NCBI GenBank assembly: GCA_025330725.1
Contig: JAIWND010000014.1
Coordinates: forward strand, 496,001-560,000
Length of the DNA: 64,000 nucleotides
DNA from: Chlamydoabsidia padenii
Taxonomy: Eukaryota > Mucoromycota > Mucoromycetes > Mucorales > Cunninghamellaceae
Direction: 5' to 3'
Position numbers and translations under genes: made by a program
Notes under the pieces: generated by a model
Database searches by the model: none
Seen by the model: the letters and a program-made list of their open reading frames with translations, nothing else
What the model was told of the DNA's origin: nothing
In this document: piece by piece, positions 54,351 through 64,000 of the stretch
How the letters are laid out: each line of letters starts with the position of its first letter
How positions within the stretch are numbered: the first letter of the stretch is position 1

Positions 54351-55244
54351 ATGAAGTTTTTCTTTTTCAAATTTAAGAATTCAAAGACTGACAAGAAAAA
54401 AACCAAATTGCATGATAAAGAAACCAAGCAAAAAAAAAGAAGTACAGTTGGAGATTTCAAACTCCGCTGTACTGTCAATCATGCTGTGGATGATCAAATA
54501 CAGGCACAATCTCCATCCTACTCAATTTCCTCTGCTTCCACCCAATCTAGTCTTCACACATTGCATCAACTAGAAACTCGTGGTATTTTCCGCACTCTGG
54601 AACCTGAATGGTCATTTTTGCCTGATCTGCATGATCAATGGATTCCATTGGCCGGTGAAAATCAGCGTGTCCTGGAAGATGCTTTCAATGCAAATCAAAC
54701 CACATGCACTCTCTCCTTACAAGAACCCTATACAAAAGCAATAGCCCATCTTTCGCCATCACCATCCAAGAAAAAAAGGCCTGCCACACAATTATATACC
54801 TCATCCGCTCGCCATCCTCCTCCACAAATGAAATCATCACCCAATCTAAATGTCCATTCGGGTCCCCCTTCTATAGAGCTCTATTTGGGTCAGAATCTCC
54901 GACATTCCCTTGTGCCTTGTTGGTGGTTCGAACAGGACAATGAGCAAGGAGGTAAAGGAATGTGCCGCTTTGACCATAAGAACCAAGTACGCCTCGAAGC
55001 ATTATCAGAAGGTCGATCTACATTGACATTGACAGATGCATCTTTTCCAAACTCTTTTCAAGTTATCTTGGACCATGCCAATCGATCTTTAAAAGAAGAA
55101 TGCTGTGGTTTCATGTATTTAAACCCCACCACAATGCCATTTCACCCACCATCCCCAAAGCAAACCATTAATCCGTTAATAGTACTACACAATGACGATA
55201 ATCTTTATCGCGATGCCTTTATAAATAGAAGATGTTCCATATAG
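54351..55244 (+). CDS. Protein with WWE-like domains
   Basis: Single exon of 297 aa. A very basic N-terminus (KFKNSKTDKKKTKLHDK) is followed by two segments with the look of WWE/DDHD-type Trp folds. The first (about 80-120) is EPEWSFLPDLHDQWIPLAGE followed by QRVLEDAF. The second (about 190-250) is VPCWWFEQDNEQGGKGMCRF, DHKNQVRLEALSEG, then SFPNSFQVIL. In known proteins the pattern W-x-F/W-x(n)-W-x-P/F-x-x-x(n)-Q-x-x-L-E-x-A binds poly-ADP-ribose or helps phospholipase-type proteins. The match is by pattern only, so function is open. The end is short and hydrophilic. Confidence 0.6.
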   Translation: MKFFFFKFKNSKTDKKKTKLHDKETKQKKRSTVGDFKLRCTVNHAVDDQIQAQSPSYSISSASTQSSLHTLHQLETRGIFRTLEPEWSFLPDLHDQWIPLAGENQRVLEDAFNANQTTCTLSLQEPYTKAIAHLSPSPSKKKRPATQLYTSSARHPPPQMKSSPNLNVHSGPPSIELYLGQNLRHSLVPCWWFEQDNEQGGKGMCRFDHKNQVRLEALSEGRSTLTLTDASFPNSFQVILDHANRSLKEECCGFMYLNPTTMPFHPPSPKQTINPLIVLHNDDNLYRDAFINRRCSI

Positions 55245-55321
55245 TTCCACATACGCACACATTATTACTTTATTACCATAAACAAATCAATAAATAAACA
55301 ATACTATTATTAAAATCTATT

Positions 55322-56260
55322 CTATTCCGAGTGTAGTAAAACGTATTCCCTCGTGCTTTGTCCAAAGGTCACCACATCCTTCATTTTTAATTCCACATAA
55401 CGTGATGGTGGTATCTTTTCTCCATTAATAAATGTTCCGTTTGTTGCTTCCAAATCAATGATAAAGGGCCTATATACGAATCAATCAATCAATCAATCAG
55501 TCATTCTTATTTTCCTACCTTCATTATTAATATCTACTTACTTTACAACAGATTGTCCTTGATCATCATTGACACGTCGATATTGTAATACAGCATGTTG
55601 TTTCGAGCAAGAAGGATGATCGACAGGAATATCCACTACCTAAAGAAAAAAGGAGAATGAGATATCAAGTTGCTTATTTTTTTCAGTACCTTTGGTTCTA
55701 CTTTACCACACGATCACGACCAATAAGGAAAGCACTTTGACGATGGACATGGAGCAAATCTATAAAGAAAGAATAGCAAGTTAGTAAAAAGGTGGCAACT
55801 ATTTTTCTCCCTCTTCCTTACCTATTTGTTCGGATCCTTTAAAGACATACAACCGCCAGTGTTGTTTTGGTTTAGCCGCTTCACCAGGTTCATTGTATTT
55901 CAATTCAACCCCATTCACTGTATTTGTTTCCGCTGCCAATTTACCAGAGAGTCCGTAATTAGGTCCTTCGGGTTCCACTTGTTCTTCTTCTTTTTCAGGT
56001 GAAGGAGATCGACGTCCACCCCAGGTGTATTTCTGTCGTTGTTCAGGGCGAGATTTGTTGTTATCCTTGTTTCTGTCTTGTCGTGGGCGTCTAGGAGGTG
56101 AATCGTGTCGATCAGACTGGCGTCGTGGTGAGTACGGTCGACGTCGTGGTGAGCGTGAACGATGTCGGTCAGAGTGTCGTGGTGGTGGTGACCTGGATGA
56201 AGACCGGCGGTATCTTGATGACCGTGTTCTGTCTTGGGAATGGCGAGGAGGTGAGGGCAT
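55322..56260 (-). CDS. FHA-domain splicing factor SNIP1/Pml1 (RES complex)
   Basis: Four exons on the minus strand: 55822-56260, 55707-55759, 55542-55639 and 55322-55469; 245 aa. The N-terminal half is an Arg/Ser-rich domain (PPRHSDRHRSRSPRRRPYSP). PNYGLSGKLAAETNTVNGVE and KYNEPGEAAKPKQHWRLYVF are SNIP1 hallmarks, followed by an FHA domain: SAFLIGRDRVVVDIPVDHPS, CSKQHAVLQYR, IIDLEATNGTFINGEKIP and VTFGQSTREYVLL. In yeast the orthologue Pml1 forms the RES complex with Bud13 and Snu17, which aids splicing and retains unspliced pre-mRNA. Nuclear. It complements MFAP1 as a second spliceosome gene here. Confidence 0.94.
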
Positions 56261-57507
56261 GATTGATTTGGAATAAAAAAGTAAAAGAAGAAGAGGTGAA
56301 AAAGAGAAGAAAAAAAAAAAAGGAATGACGATGGAAATTAGAATCGTGGTGACTTGCTGCTGTCGTCGGGGTGGGAAAATGGTAAGGATTACCATCTTCA
56401 CCGTTTTGACCAACCAACTCATATTACCAACATACAATAGCTTTATTCATTTTTGGCTTTGTCGTCAAAAAAAAAAAAAGCAGCTGTTTTGAAGCATACA
56501 AAAGGTTATTTTCTTTTCCATCTCTTTTTTATATTGGGAATGATTTTTTTGCATATAAACATATTCAAATCCCGTCACTGAACAAGTGAAAAAAGGGGAT
56601 AGAATCCATGTACCTCTTTTTTATAAGCATGATGACATTCAAGTTATAATCTGTTTCAATGTATAAATTCAAATCAATCACTGTGCAAAGAGGAAGTACG
56701 TAAAGTAGAAAAGTTTTTGGTTATACTTCTTTGAGCCTGATATGAGGAAGCCCGCTTTGGCGGGATTTAAAAATACTATTATGAAAAAGACTCCCTCTTT
56801 CTCTTTTATTCTTCAAATCGATTACCTTTGCGTTACGAATAAAAGTAAGTAGATACTAATGATATACTCCAACTTGATTCTGTTTTTGAATGAACGACTG
56901 TTTGATAGATTATAACTCCTTTTATTATAGATGCTGGTGATTATGGAACGACGCTTGACGGTGCAGGTAGTTAACGATAACATATAGGTAATTCACGCAA
57001 TACAATAACATGAACCAGACTAATACAGACAACTCATTGAAGCCATCTTTTTATTGCTATGAATGGGAAATATGACAATGGGACTTGACCAAAGGGATGG
57101 TTTTGCAGACTATCAGCATACAACAAACGTCAGTGACATACCCACACACTGAACTGCTGGAAACAGCCTCAAAATACTCACCAATAAACACAACACTGAT
57201 TCTACTCAGACAGTCAGGAACTCATGACAAGCATACAACTCACGACAATAAGGTAAATTAAACCTTCTACGCCGGAACCAGTAACTCACTCCTTTGCTAG
57301 TATCATGATACTGTAGATAAACCAACTCTCAAACAACAGGTATAAACTCAGCACATGGACCCGACCGAAACAAGGCTGAAAATAATAATAAAAAACCGGG
57401 ATACAGTAGTTAAACTAAAATAGGATACTTGTTTTTTTTTTATCTCTCATTTTTTTAGATCCATGTCAAGTCAAAATTTTAATTTGATGTAGCGTAGCAC
57501 TTGATGA
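56261..57507. other. Gene-poor stretch with two box copies and possible exons
   Basis: Box copies: ATTCAAATCCCGTC (56563-56576) and GCGGGATTTAAAA (56760-56772). An ATG at 56781 just after the second opens MKKTPSFSFILQIDYLCVTN. A phase-consistent chain (56781-56844, 56931-56966, then 57029 to a stop at 57076) would give only 48 aa and has no domain, so I do not call it. Upstream, between 56280 and 56460, is the SNIP1 promoter. Confidence 0.35.
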
Positions 57508-58035
57508 ATGGAATCAAACTACGCATCTCGACCTTGTCTTGTATACCGAACTAGAACATCTTTGGGAAAATGTAAGTTTGATATATATAAAGAAATATTA
57601 AACCTCATACACACATGCTGATGATGAATATTCAGATGTTCAAGGCATAATAGTATCACCACCCATTGGCAATCAATGCTACACATTACAAACGATCCGA
57701 TACACCAGACTGGAAAAGGCAAGTAACCACGAAGACAAGAGTCCCTGCGAGGTATTGGACCAATGGATTTCGAAATGAAACCATTACTTTTTTGTTTTAA
57801 ATGCAGTCTAGATGGAAGGTTGCAGGAAAAACAATGGCGATCAAAAAGACATGGGATGAACTTAACACTGGTGTTTGGTTGGACGGTATTCTTAGCACAG
57901 TTAAATATAACAAAAAAAAAAAAAAAAAAAAGAACTCGGTCGACTTTCCGATGTGGTACTTTGTCTCTCGATAGGCGACATTGTAATCATTACTCATTCT
58001 TTTTTTGTACTATTTAGGATGACAATAATCTTTAG
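57508..58035 (+). CDS. Possible small five-exon gene, unknown function
   Basis: Proposed exons: 57508-57571, 57636-57718, 57807-57885, 57933-57955 and 58018-58035; 88 aa. Phases agree at all four junctions. The reading starts MESNYASRPCLVYRTRTSLG, continues YVQGIIVSPPIGNQ and RYTRLEKSRWKVAGKTMAIK, then TWDELNTGVWLDELG, ending DDNNL. Intron 2 would be GC-AG with the strong AG|GCAAGT donor. The acceptor of exon 4 follows an A tract and is unusual. If the last intron is not spliced, the frame continues into a hydrophobic tail ending at 58141. No known family. Confidence 0.35.
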
Positions 58036-58268
58036 GAACTGGTATGAACCTGGTTATAATAGTTCTTATGACTCTCTGTTGATTCCTGTCGTTTTATTTG
58101 TAGTCATATTGTTATTTTGGTTGTGTTTAGAACATGCATAAATCAAGCATACCCTTTAATAAATAAATACTCGTCCCTGTATATATATATATATATATAT
58201 TCATATATTACAATCTTTTTTTCTTTCTTCTTCGTCTTGTCTTTTATACCCTCGAATTTGTCTTAACA

Positions 58269-58511
58269 ATGAAGCGATTCTTTGAACTTTTAATGATTAT
58301 CCTTGCGGTGCTAGTCATTGATATCCATAGTGCCGTCATTCCTCCTAATAGATCTATTCATGAAAGTATGTATCATACTTACACATAACAAATCAAGTTG
58401 ACTCACTCTTCTTTCCTTATAGTGTGTAGCCAAAATCTCGTTTGTTCTGATAATTTATACTGTCGCCGTTATAATGGAGCTGTTTATGGTAGCTGCGAAG
58501 TCCCTACTTGA
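58269..58511 (+). CDS. Small secreted cysteine-rich peptide
   Basis: Two exons, 58269-58365 and 58423-58511; 61 aa. An N-terminal signal sequence (FFELLMIILAVLVIDIHSA) is followed by a mature part of about 38 residues with four cysteines spaced C-x5-C-x5-C-x10-C (C34, C40, C46, C57), reading CSQNLVCSDNLYC then YGSCEVPT. The pattern suggests two disulfides, knottin-like in size. A CT-rich leader precedes the start and AT-rich DNA follows. Too short for a family call; it could be an effector-like or antimicrobial peptide, but nothing in the sequence shows activity. Confidence 0.6.
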
Positions 58512-58859
58512 AGGGACCCTGATCCGTGTAACCTGAATATTTAACGCCCGCTTTTTTTTTTCTGGAGGGTGGTCCCCTTTTGGAATAAAATAAAAACAAA
58601 CCATCATGAAATTATCATTTATATCGCCTTTTACTTTGTGTGTGGGGAGGAGCTTAGAGTACCCATGGTTAATGGTTTATGTATGGGGAGGACAAAAATA
58701 ACAATTGGCCTAAAAAGCGGGCATTAAAATGCACGTGGACCGGGATTAAGATTAAAGGAACTTTAACCCCTAAGTTTTATTATTACAAATCCAAACTAGT
58801 TCATGATGATAACACCAATTATAATAAACAAGCAACTATATATATATATTCTATCTAAT
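58512..58859. other. Gene-free spacer
   Basis: It lies between the small secreted peptide and the convergent chitin deacetylase gene. It contains GCGGGCATTAAAATG (58717-58731) and CCGGGATTAAG (58740-58750), both box-like, and GTGGGGAGGA-like repeats near 58641 and 58682. No gene seen. Confidence 0.4.
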
Positions 58860-60515
58860 CTAAGACATAAAGGCTGTAGCAACAACCATAACCAAACCAA
58901 GAGCAGCAGAGGACACGGAGAATGTAGTGGCAGCGGAAGTAGAGGACGAAGATTCAGAGGCAGAAGATGCTGATCCAGAAGAAGCACCGGCAGCTTCAAC
59001 ACCAGAAGAAGAATCAGATGAGGAAGAGGCTCCAGAAGAAGCAGCAGCACTGACCGAAGAGGAAGAGGAAGGAGCAGCAATAGAAGAGGAGGCGGAAGTA
59101 GTAGTGTTGTTGTTGGTAGTAGAGTTACCACTGGCATTAGCAGGGTACACCCAGTTTTGTTCCCAGTATGGTTGTGTAATACCCATACAGTCATGAATGG
59201 ACTTGACATTGAAGGTTTGTTGTAAAGTAGGCAACCATTTCTGGGTCATCTTGACAGTAGCGTTGTTCAATTCGTGTTCCAACACAATATGACCGTGTTG
59301 ATTATCAGTACCGTTCTTGCGAGCGTTAACCCAGTCTTCAAAGTAGCCGTTGACAGTATCCCAGGGCAAATCACCACCACCGTCACCGGGCATGTTCCAA
59401 TCTAATGTGCATGGAATAAAAAAGTTAATAAAGAGGGTTATCAAAGCAAGATTTTTTTTTTTTTTGACTTACCATTAGAATCTTCATCCCAGATCATGGT
59501 AGTCATACCCATTTGCCAAGCAATAGCACGGACACGATCATCGACATCACCGAAAGGAGGACGCCAGCACTTGGGAGTGACGCCAGTAGCTTCCTTGATA
59601 GCACGAAGAGTCCAATACAATTCAGCAACAACTTGAATATTGGATTGGGAAGTCATGGCACTATCAAAAAAAAAAAAAAAAAAAAAAAAGTTAGCCTTTT
59701 GATGATTGTTTTCTTCTTCGTGTTATTTACGGATGACTCCAGGTGTGGACACACAATACATGACCATCGTTAAGAGCTCGCTTAGCAGCAGCTGGATAGG
59801 AGACAACGTTGGATCCGATGTAGAAGAGAGTGGCCTTTTGGTTGTTGTTTTGAGCCAAAAAGTTGTAGAGGACAGGTTCAGCATAAGCATTTAATTCCTT
59901 GTCATCTTCAGAGGGGTTGTAAGGACCATCATCATAGTTAAGACCCCAATCACCGGCATTAGGACAGTAGACCACATCTTTAGGTAAGTAATCAACCTTG
60001 GGTTCGACACAGTTGGTATCTATTGATTGAAGAAGAAAAAAAAAAAGAGAGATTAGTGTTTACAATGCCATTTCTTTTTAGGGTGCATTTGTTTACTTAC
60101 CACTCCACCAACAATAGGGATCCTTGTCTTCATCATAGTTTCCAAACACCACATTACCGTCCTTGTTAGCTTTGGCAACAGGAGCTTTGGGCACCTTGGA
60201 CCAGTCAAGAGCCTTCATCACAGCTTGAATTTCAGGATGCTTGGTTGTGGCGGGTTCCCAGGGTTCAGGATAATCCTTGGTGTTCAAAGAAGCCTTGTCC
60301 AGTGTACTGTTGGTGTCAATAGGACCAGTAGGATAACCTTGGCTTACACCTGTAGGAGCAGAGAATTTGGGAAGCCAAGTGGGGGATTGTTGAGGCAAGA
60401 TACCGCTGCTAGTGGATGAGGCGGACGCGGTGGCACCAGATGAACCACTGGATTGGGCAGAGGCAACCGCTGCAATGGCGAAAAGAATAGCACCCGTTTG
60501 ATGGAACGTGTGCAT
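58860..60515 (-). CDS. GPI-anchored chitin deacetylase (CE4 polysaccharide deacetylase)
   Basis: Four exons on the minus strand: 60101-60515, 59731-60019, 59473-59660 and 58860-59401; 477 aa. A signal peptide (ILFAIAAVASAQSSG) is followed by a Ser-rich linker and the CE4 domain. Motif 1 is NYDDGPYNPS (catalytic-base and metal Asp, about 168-169), motif 2 HTWSHP (metal His230, His234), motif 3 RPPFGDVDDRVR, motif 4 IWDEDSNDW, motif 5 IVLEHE. The C-terminus is a long Ser/Thr-rich stalk (about 400-455) ending in a hydrophobic tail (VSSAALGLVMVVATAFM), typical of GPI attachment. It deacetylates chitin to chitosan, the main wall polymer of Mucoromycota. A box copy lies 112 bp upstream (60627-60638). 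Confidence 0.95.
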
Positions 60516-61889
60516 TTTTTGATATATATAAAAAACAAAGTGAGATTAAAAGCGAAAGAGAAGGGAAAGAAACTGAAAAAGGTAGAAAATGTCTTTTATA
60601 AGTTTAGACCCGAAAAATAAAAATATTTTTAACTCCCGACCGAGATGAAAATAAACATTCTGCATCGAGAAACCAAAGGGATAGAGTTTTACCGTACTAC
60701 AGGTAAGTTCACTATGATATAACCGACGACGATAGTAGCAAGTGACAATGTATTGCAATGGCAAAAAAAAAAAAAAAAAAAAAAAAGTACTGAAGCCATA
60801 CCTACCCCATTAAGCCTTATTATGTCTCTTGTGAGAAAAGGGAGGTGGTAGTGATAGATGGTTATGTGTATTAGAAAGAGAGAACAATGGTTTGACATTC
60901 AACAAGAAGTAAAACCTGTGCTCCTAATTGACCAAATATAGAGGATTTATAATACAAACAATACACTCATTTCAATTGCAGAAAGAACTAAAAAAAGAAT
61001 AACAATTTAAAACCCGCTTGACAAGGTTGTACCACTTCATCGGGTAACTATCTCTTGAACGTCAGTTGATGCATACTAAAGAAGAAAAGGAAAATACCTG
61101 TTTATCATATATTATATCTTTCAGGATTGGGATGTCGTCTATTTTCAAAAGAAAAAAAAAAAAAAAAAAAAGAGGGGGGAGGGAAGGGTCAAGAAGGAGA
61201 ACCTTGTTGAACATGTGGCACTCGTATTGAGTTATCTCTTTCCTAACTTTCTTTCTTTTCACTATTGACAATATTCAATTAAAGGAGGTCTTTTCTTTTC
61301 TTTGTTCAGTTATCTTTTTTAAGGAGACTATAAAGGGGTATGAAGGTGGTTATCAGGGGTATTGTAAAAAAAGAAAAGAAAAGAAAAAAGCATACGGTGG
61401 CAAATTTCACATTCCGACTTTCAAAAAGGAAACCTTGTTCTATTCTCGGATGAATGTCATGCTATAAAGACATTGGCATTAAAAGAAGAGACTTTATATT
61501 TGAGTCATGTAACTGATTTACAAGCTTCCTGTTCCTCATTATCTATTATGATATAAAAAAGGAGAGAAATCTAGATCATATTGATTCGATCATTTATGTT
61601 TGAAAGAAAAAAAAAAAAAAAAAAAGGGAGAAGGAGAAGGAGGAGGGGGTCAAGTAGTTATATTTATACAAAGTACATCAAGGAAAAAGAGGGGCAATTC
61701 CAATCGTATAAGCTGTTCTTTCTTGTATTTGATAACGGCCATAATGAACAATTATGCTCTACAGGCCACTCTCTCACGAGGTGATAGAAACTCCGCTCAT
61801 TGTCTTTATCTTCCCCAATTTCTCAATTTTTCTTTTTTTTTTTTCTTTTCTTTCCTTTCTGTCTTACTTTCTTTATTATACCCAATTCA
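60516..61889. other. Gene-free stretch between chitin deacetylase and HMG genes
   Basis: It contains box-like TTTTAACTCCCG (60627-60638), ATTTAAAACCCGC (61004-61016) and CACATTCCGACTTTC (61408-61422), several A/T homopolymers (60760-60786, 61149-61170, 61606-61625) and a T/CT leader (61825-61870) before the HMG start. I see no gene. The frames near 61581-61784 are built on a purine-rich run. Confidence 0.4.
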
Positions 61890-62686
61890 ATGCAAACTGT
61901 ACACAACTTTTTATTCCCTAACGATGCAGAAACTACACCAAAGTTAACATTACCTCCTCTTGTTACAGGCGGAAACTCAGGTAAAATAAGCCCTCTCCAG
62001 CCTATTCTATAGACGGCTCATTCTCTCTCTCTATTTTTTTTTTTTTTTTAATATCATAGTGCCAAAGTCATTCCATTGGTTGCCACGAAGATTCAACAAC
62101 ACTCTTCCAGCATTCTTAGAACCTCAACCTCAAACAACGATGGATCAACAACATGATGCTATTCGCCATCCTAGACCTCATCGACTATCATTATCTTCCT
62201 TGTCCTCCATCTCAACTGATGGCTCCTCTGAAGATGACCATTATACACCACTTCATCGGGACTTATCAAGCGACTACTTTGATTCTCCTCTTTTGGGAAA
62301 ACAAGAGCAAGAACAACAACAGTATAGAAACATCCAGCCTCTGCCAACCTCACCCTCACGCCAACTTGCACAAAGATATGACAACAATTTGATGACAGCG
62401 AAGGATCATCAACACGTGGCAACTCATCCTTCAAGCACTGCACACATTGATTTACTATCACCACGATCATCCATAGACAACCCCACGGATCCAACTTCCG
62501 ATGCCGACTCATCTCCTTCGCCATCATCACCTGTACCTTCTTCTCTGTTGACCTTTTGGGCATCACCTACTTCTATCAGTAATGAACAGCAACATGGGTT
62601 TGTGACAAAAAATGCGCATATTAAGCGACCTCGAAATGCATGGATTCATGTAAGTATTTGGGGAGGATAGACAATACCTAATTAAC

Positions 62687-62728
<42 letters not shown>

Positions 62729-62928
62729 GTTTCGATGTTACTTTGGCCAATCATTGAAAGCAAAAGATCCCACTATTCGCGCCGAAGAAATCTCAAAGTA
62801 AGTCAAAATAATAAGGGGGAGGGGGGCTGGACCAAAAGGGGAAAAGGAGGTCAAAGGTATAAAAAAGGAGAACTAAAAGTATATCAAAATGCATGGATAT
62901 TTATTTTAACGATCTGTTTATAATTAAC

Positions 62929-62964
<36 letters not shown>

Positions 62965-63207
62965 TGTAGGCGTGCTTCGGAATACTGGTCCCGTTTGACA
63001 AGTAAACAAAAGAAACCATGGCATGTTATGGCGGAACAAGAAAAACTCGCTCATCAAGAAGCTTTTCCTGATTATCGATACCGTCCTAAACGTGCATTAC
63101 CAAAATCGGTTGTCTTGGCTTATCCTTCTTCAACACCTTCACATCCTTTGGCTTCTACTTCTCGATATGAATTGGACAAGTGTAGCAAAAAGTTTAGATT
63201 AGCTTAG
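61890..63207 (+). CDS. HMG-box transcription factor (MATA-HMG type)
   Basis: Four exons: 61890-61980, 62060-62649, 62730-62797 and 62970-63207; 328 aa. The first 215 residues are disordered and Ser/Gln-rich. The HMG box spans about 216-290, across two introns: HIKRPRNAWIHFRCYFGQSL, DPTIRAEEISKRASEYWSRL and KQKKPWHVMAEQEKLAHQEA, followed by FPDYRYRPKR. The KRPRNAW start and YWSRL..KKPW pattern belong to the sequence-specific MATA-HMG group, which includes mating regulators. The neighbours are not those known around the Mucorales sex locus (a triose-phosphate transporter and an RNA helicase), so I do not call it SexM/SexP. The first intron within the box ends in a (CT)n run directly before the acceptor. 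Confidence 0.92.
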
Positions 63208-63329
63208 GTTTATAGAATCCCCGTTTCATGATTCTCTCTCTCTCTCTCTCTCTTTTTTTTTTTTTATATAGATATCTATACCCCTCCCAACCCCTACAAA
63301 CAACAACATCAACTCACTCACTTTATAGC

Positions 63330-63497
63330 ATGAATCACACAATGTCCATATATTCCCCTTCACCCTCACCCTCCATCTTCACATCACTCTCTGCATTAGC
63401 TCTTATAGTTGTCTTTTATGTTTTTTATGAATATAACAATAAATCTCCTTGGTTTGGACTTTTTTTTTTCTTAAAAAAGGAGGGGAGTAGACTTTGA
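63330..63497 (+). CDS. Possible 55-aa single-membrane-span protein
   Basis: A short frame after a CT-rich leader: MNHTMSIYSPSPSPSIFTSL, then a hydrophobic segment (SALALIVVFYVFY) and YNNKSPWFGLF with a basic end. The leader, (CT)n then ACAACAACATCAACTCACTC, resembles that of real genes here. It has no homology I recognise, and the last codons run through T and A homopolymers, so it may be chance. Confidence 0.25.
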   Translation: MNHTMSIYSPSPSPSIFTSLSALALIVVFYVFYEYNNKSPWFGLFFFLKKEGSRL

Positions 63498-63883
63498 CTG
63501 CATAGGTGGCAACAGGACCTTGTTTGTTGTTATAATGGATTGTTTTTTAATGGCTGGGTGATCTGTATATATAACAAACATACAATAAGGTGCGATATAA
63601 ATAGGAAGGCACGTGTGGCGGGATTTGAAATAGGGGAAAAGGATCGACATCCTTTCATCGTCGACACAAAATGCGCATGTGACATAGTGGCAAATAATAA
63701 AACTAAGCTGATTGTTATGGATCCTATTTATATACTATACTCCCCATCATAATATATGCTGGGTGCATGTGCCATACCTATAAGAGAGAGAAAAAGAGAG
63801 ATGACAATCCGTGTCTCATATATAACCCATAAATCGTCTTTTCCGACTTTATTACCAAAAAAGTTACATTATGGTTTGATCTG

Positions 63884-63916
<33 letters not shown>

Positions 63917-64000
63917 CAAATAAAAAAAGTAAATATAAACAGCTCCTCTCTCTATCAAAAAATGATGAAGAAGGCTCCTTTTTTCAAGGAGGTATCAAAG
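63498..64000. other. Gene-free right end
   Basis: A perfect box copy (GCGGGATTTGAAA, 63618-63630), poly-T near 63886-63916 and a CT-rich end. These may be the promoter of a gene starting beyond the right edge. No gene seen inside the window. Confidence 0.4.

Noticed and set aside
56563..56576. TTCAAATCCCG-type sites read as tRNA or SINE B-boxes
   Set aside because: They resemble the T-arm B box (GGTTCAAATCC), but there is no A box at the right distance and no foldable cloverleaf around any copy I checked.
58927..59196. Plus-strand 89-codon frame very rich in Glu and Ala
   Set aside because: It is the antisense shadow of the Ser/Thr/Ala-rich stalk of chitin deacetylase (codons TCT/TCC/GCT read in reverse).
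61890..63207. HMG-box gene as the sexM/sexP mating-type locus
   Set aside because: The known locus neighbours (triose-phosphate transporter, RNA helicase) are absent; chitin deacetylase is the neighbour. The HMG box alone is not enough.

Overview
The window is nuclear DNA of a fungus, most likely an early-diverging one of the Mucoromycota (Mucorales-like). The evidence is AT-rich DNA, many 55-75 nt GT-AG introns, CT/T-rich leaders before start codons, and a gene set that includes ERMES Mdm10, a GPI-anchored chitin deacetylase, a trisporoid-type carotenoid oxygenase, a B12 adenosyltransferase and a MIF-type tautomerase. The last two are patchily distributed in fungi. I cannot name the species. 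Gene structures below were rebuilt by hand: exon ends sit on GT(GC)/AG sites and reading phase was checked across every junction.

Layout. 1-4.4 kb: 5' part of a bestrophin-family channel (minus, runs off the left edge), a MIF/tautomerase gene (plus) and a decayed Rab GDI pseudogene (minus). 5.9-14 kb: two coiled-coil proteins of unknown role around the splicing factor MFAP1 and a disordered single-exon protein. 14-22.3 kb: Vps54 (GARP tethering complex), a five-finger Nab2/ZC3H14 poly(A)-binding protein (minus), and Mdm10, which is divergent from it across a 197-bp shared promoter. 22.5-25.2 kb: a family of about 152-bp repeats flanks PIG-F/Gpi11 and forms an inverted array in the divergent promoter shared with the cobalamin adenosyltransferase. 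26.4-31.5 kb: calmodulin, a copper-fist regulator with a copper-sensing Cys cluster, and a membrane-anchored ubiquitin protease.

32.3-47.9 kb: a secreted aspartic protease; a SNF2/Rad5-Uls1-type ATPase with an apparent 3-nt microexon inside its ATP-binding motif; a PMC1-like Ca2+-ATPase; an ER DnaJ (Scj1/ERdj3) ending in HQEL; and two dispersed paralogues of an unrecognised protein family (33.9 and 45.3 kb, opposite strands). 48-64 kb: a Pro/Tyr-rich Cys-tailed small protein, the carotenoid oxygenase, two small secreted Cys proteins, a WWE-like protein, the FHA splicing factor SNIP1/Pml1, chitin deacetylase and an HMG-box regulator. Two weaker small multi-exon genes are proposed.

The genes do not form one pathway. 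Themes that recur are RNA processing (MFAP1, Nab2, SNIP1), membrane traffic and organelles (Vps54, Mdm10, PIG-F, ER DnaJ), calcium (calmodulin, Ca-ATPase) and the cell wall or secretion. The most striking unexplained signals are (1) a short box, consensus about TTYAAATCCCGC in either orientation, in the upstream regions of most genes, (2) the 152-bp repeat family with a perfect 306-bp dimer, (3) the 3-nt microexon, and (4) the unrecognised paralogue pair.
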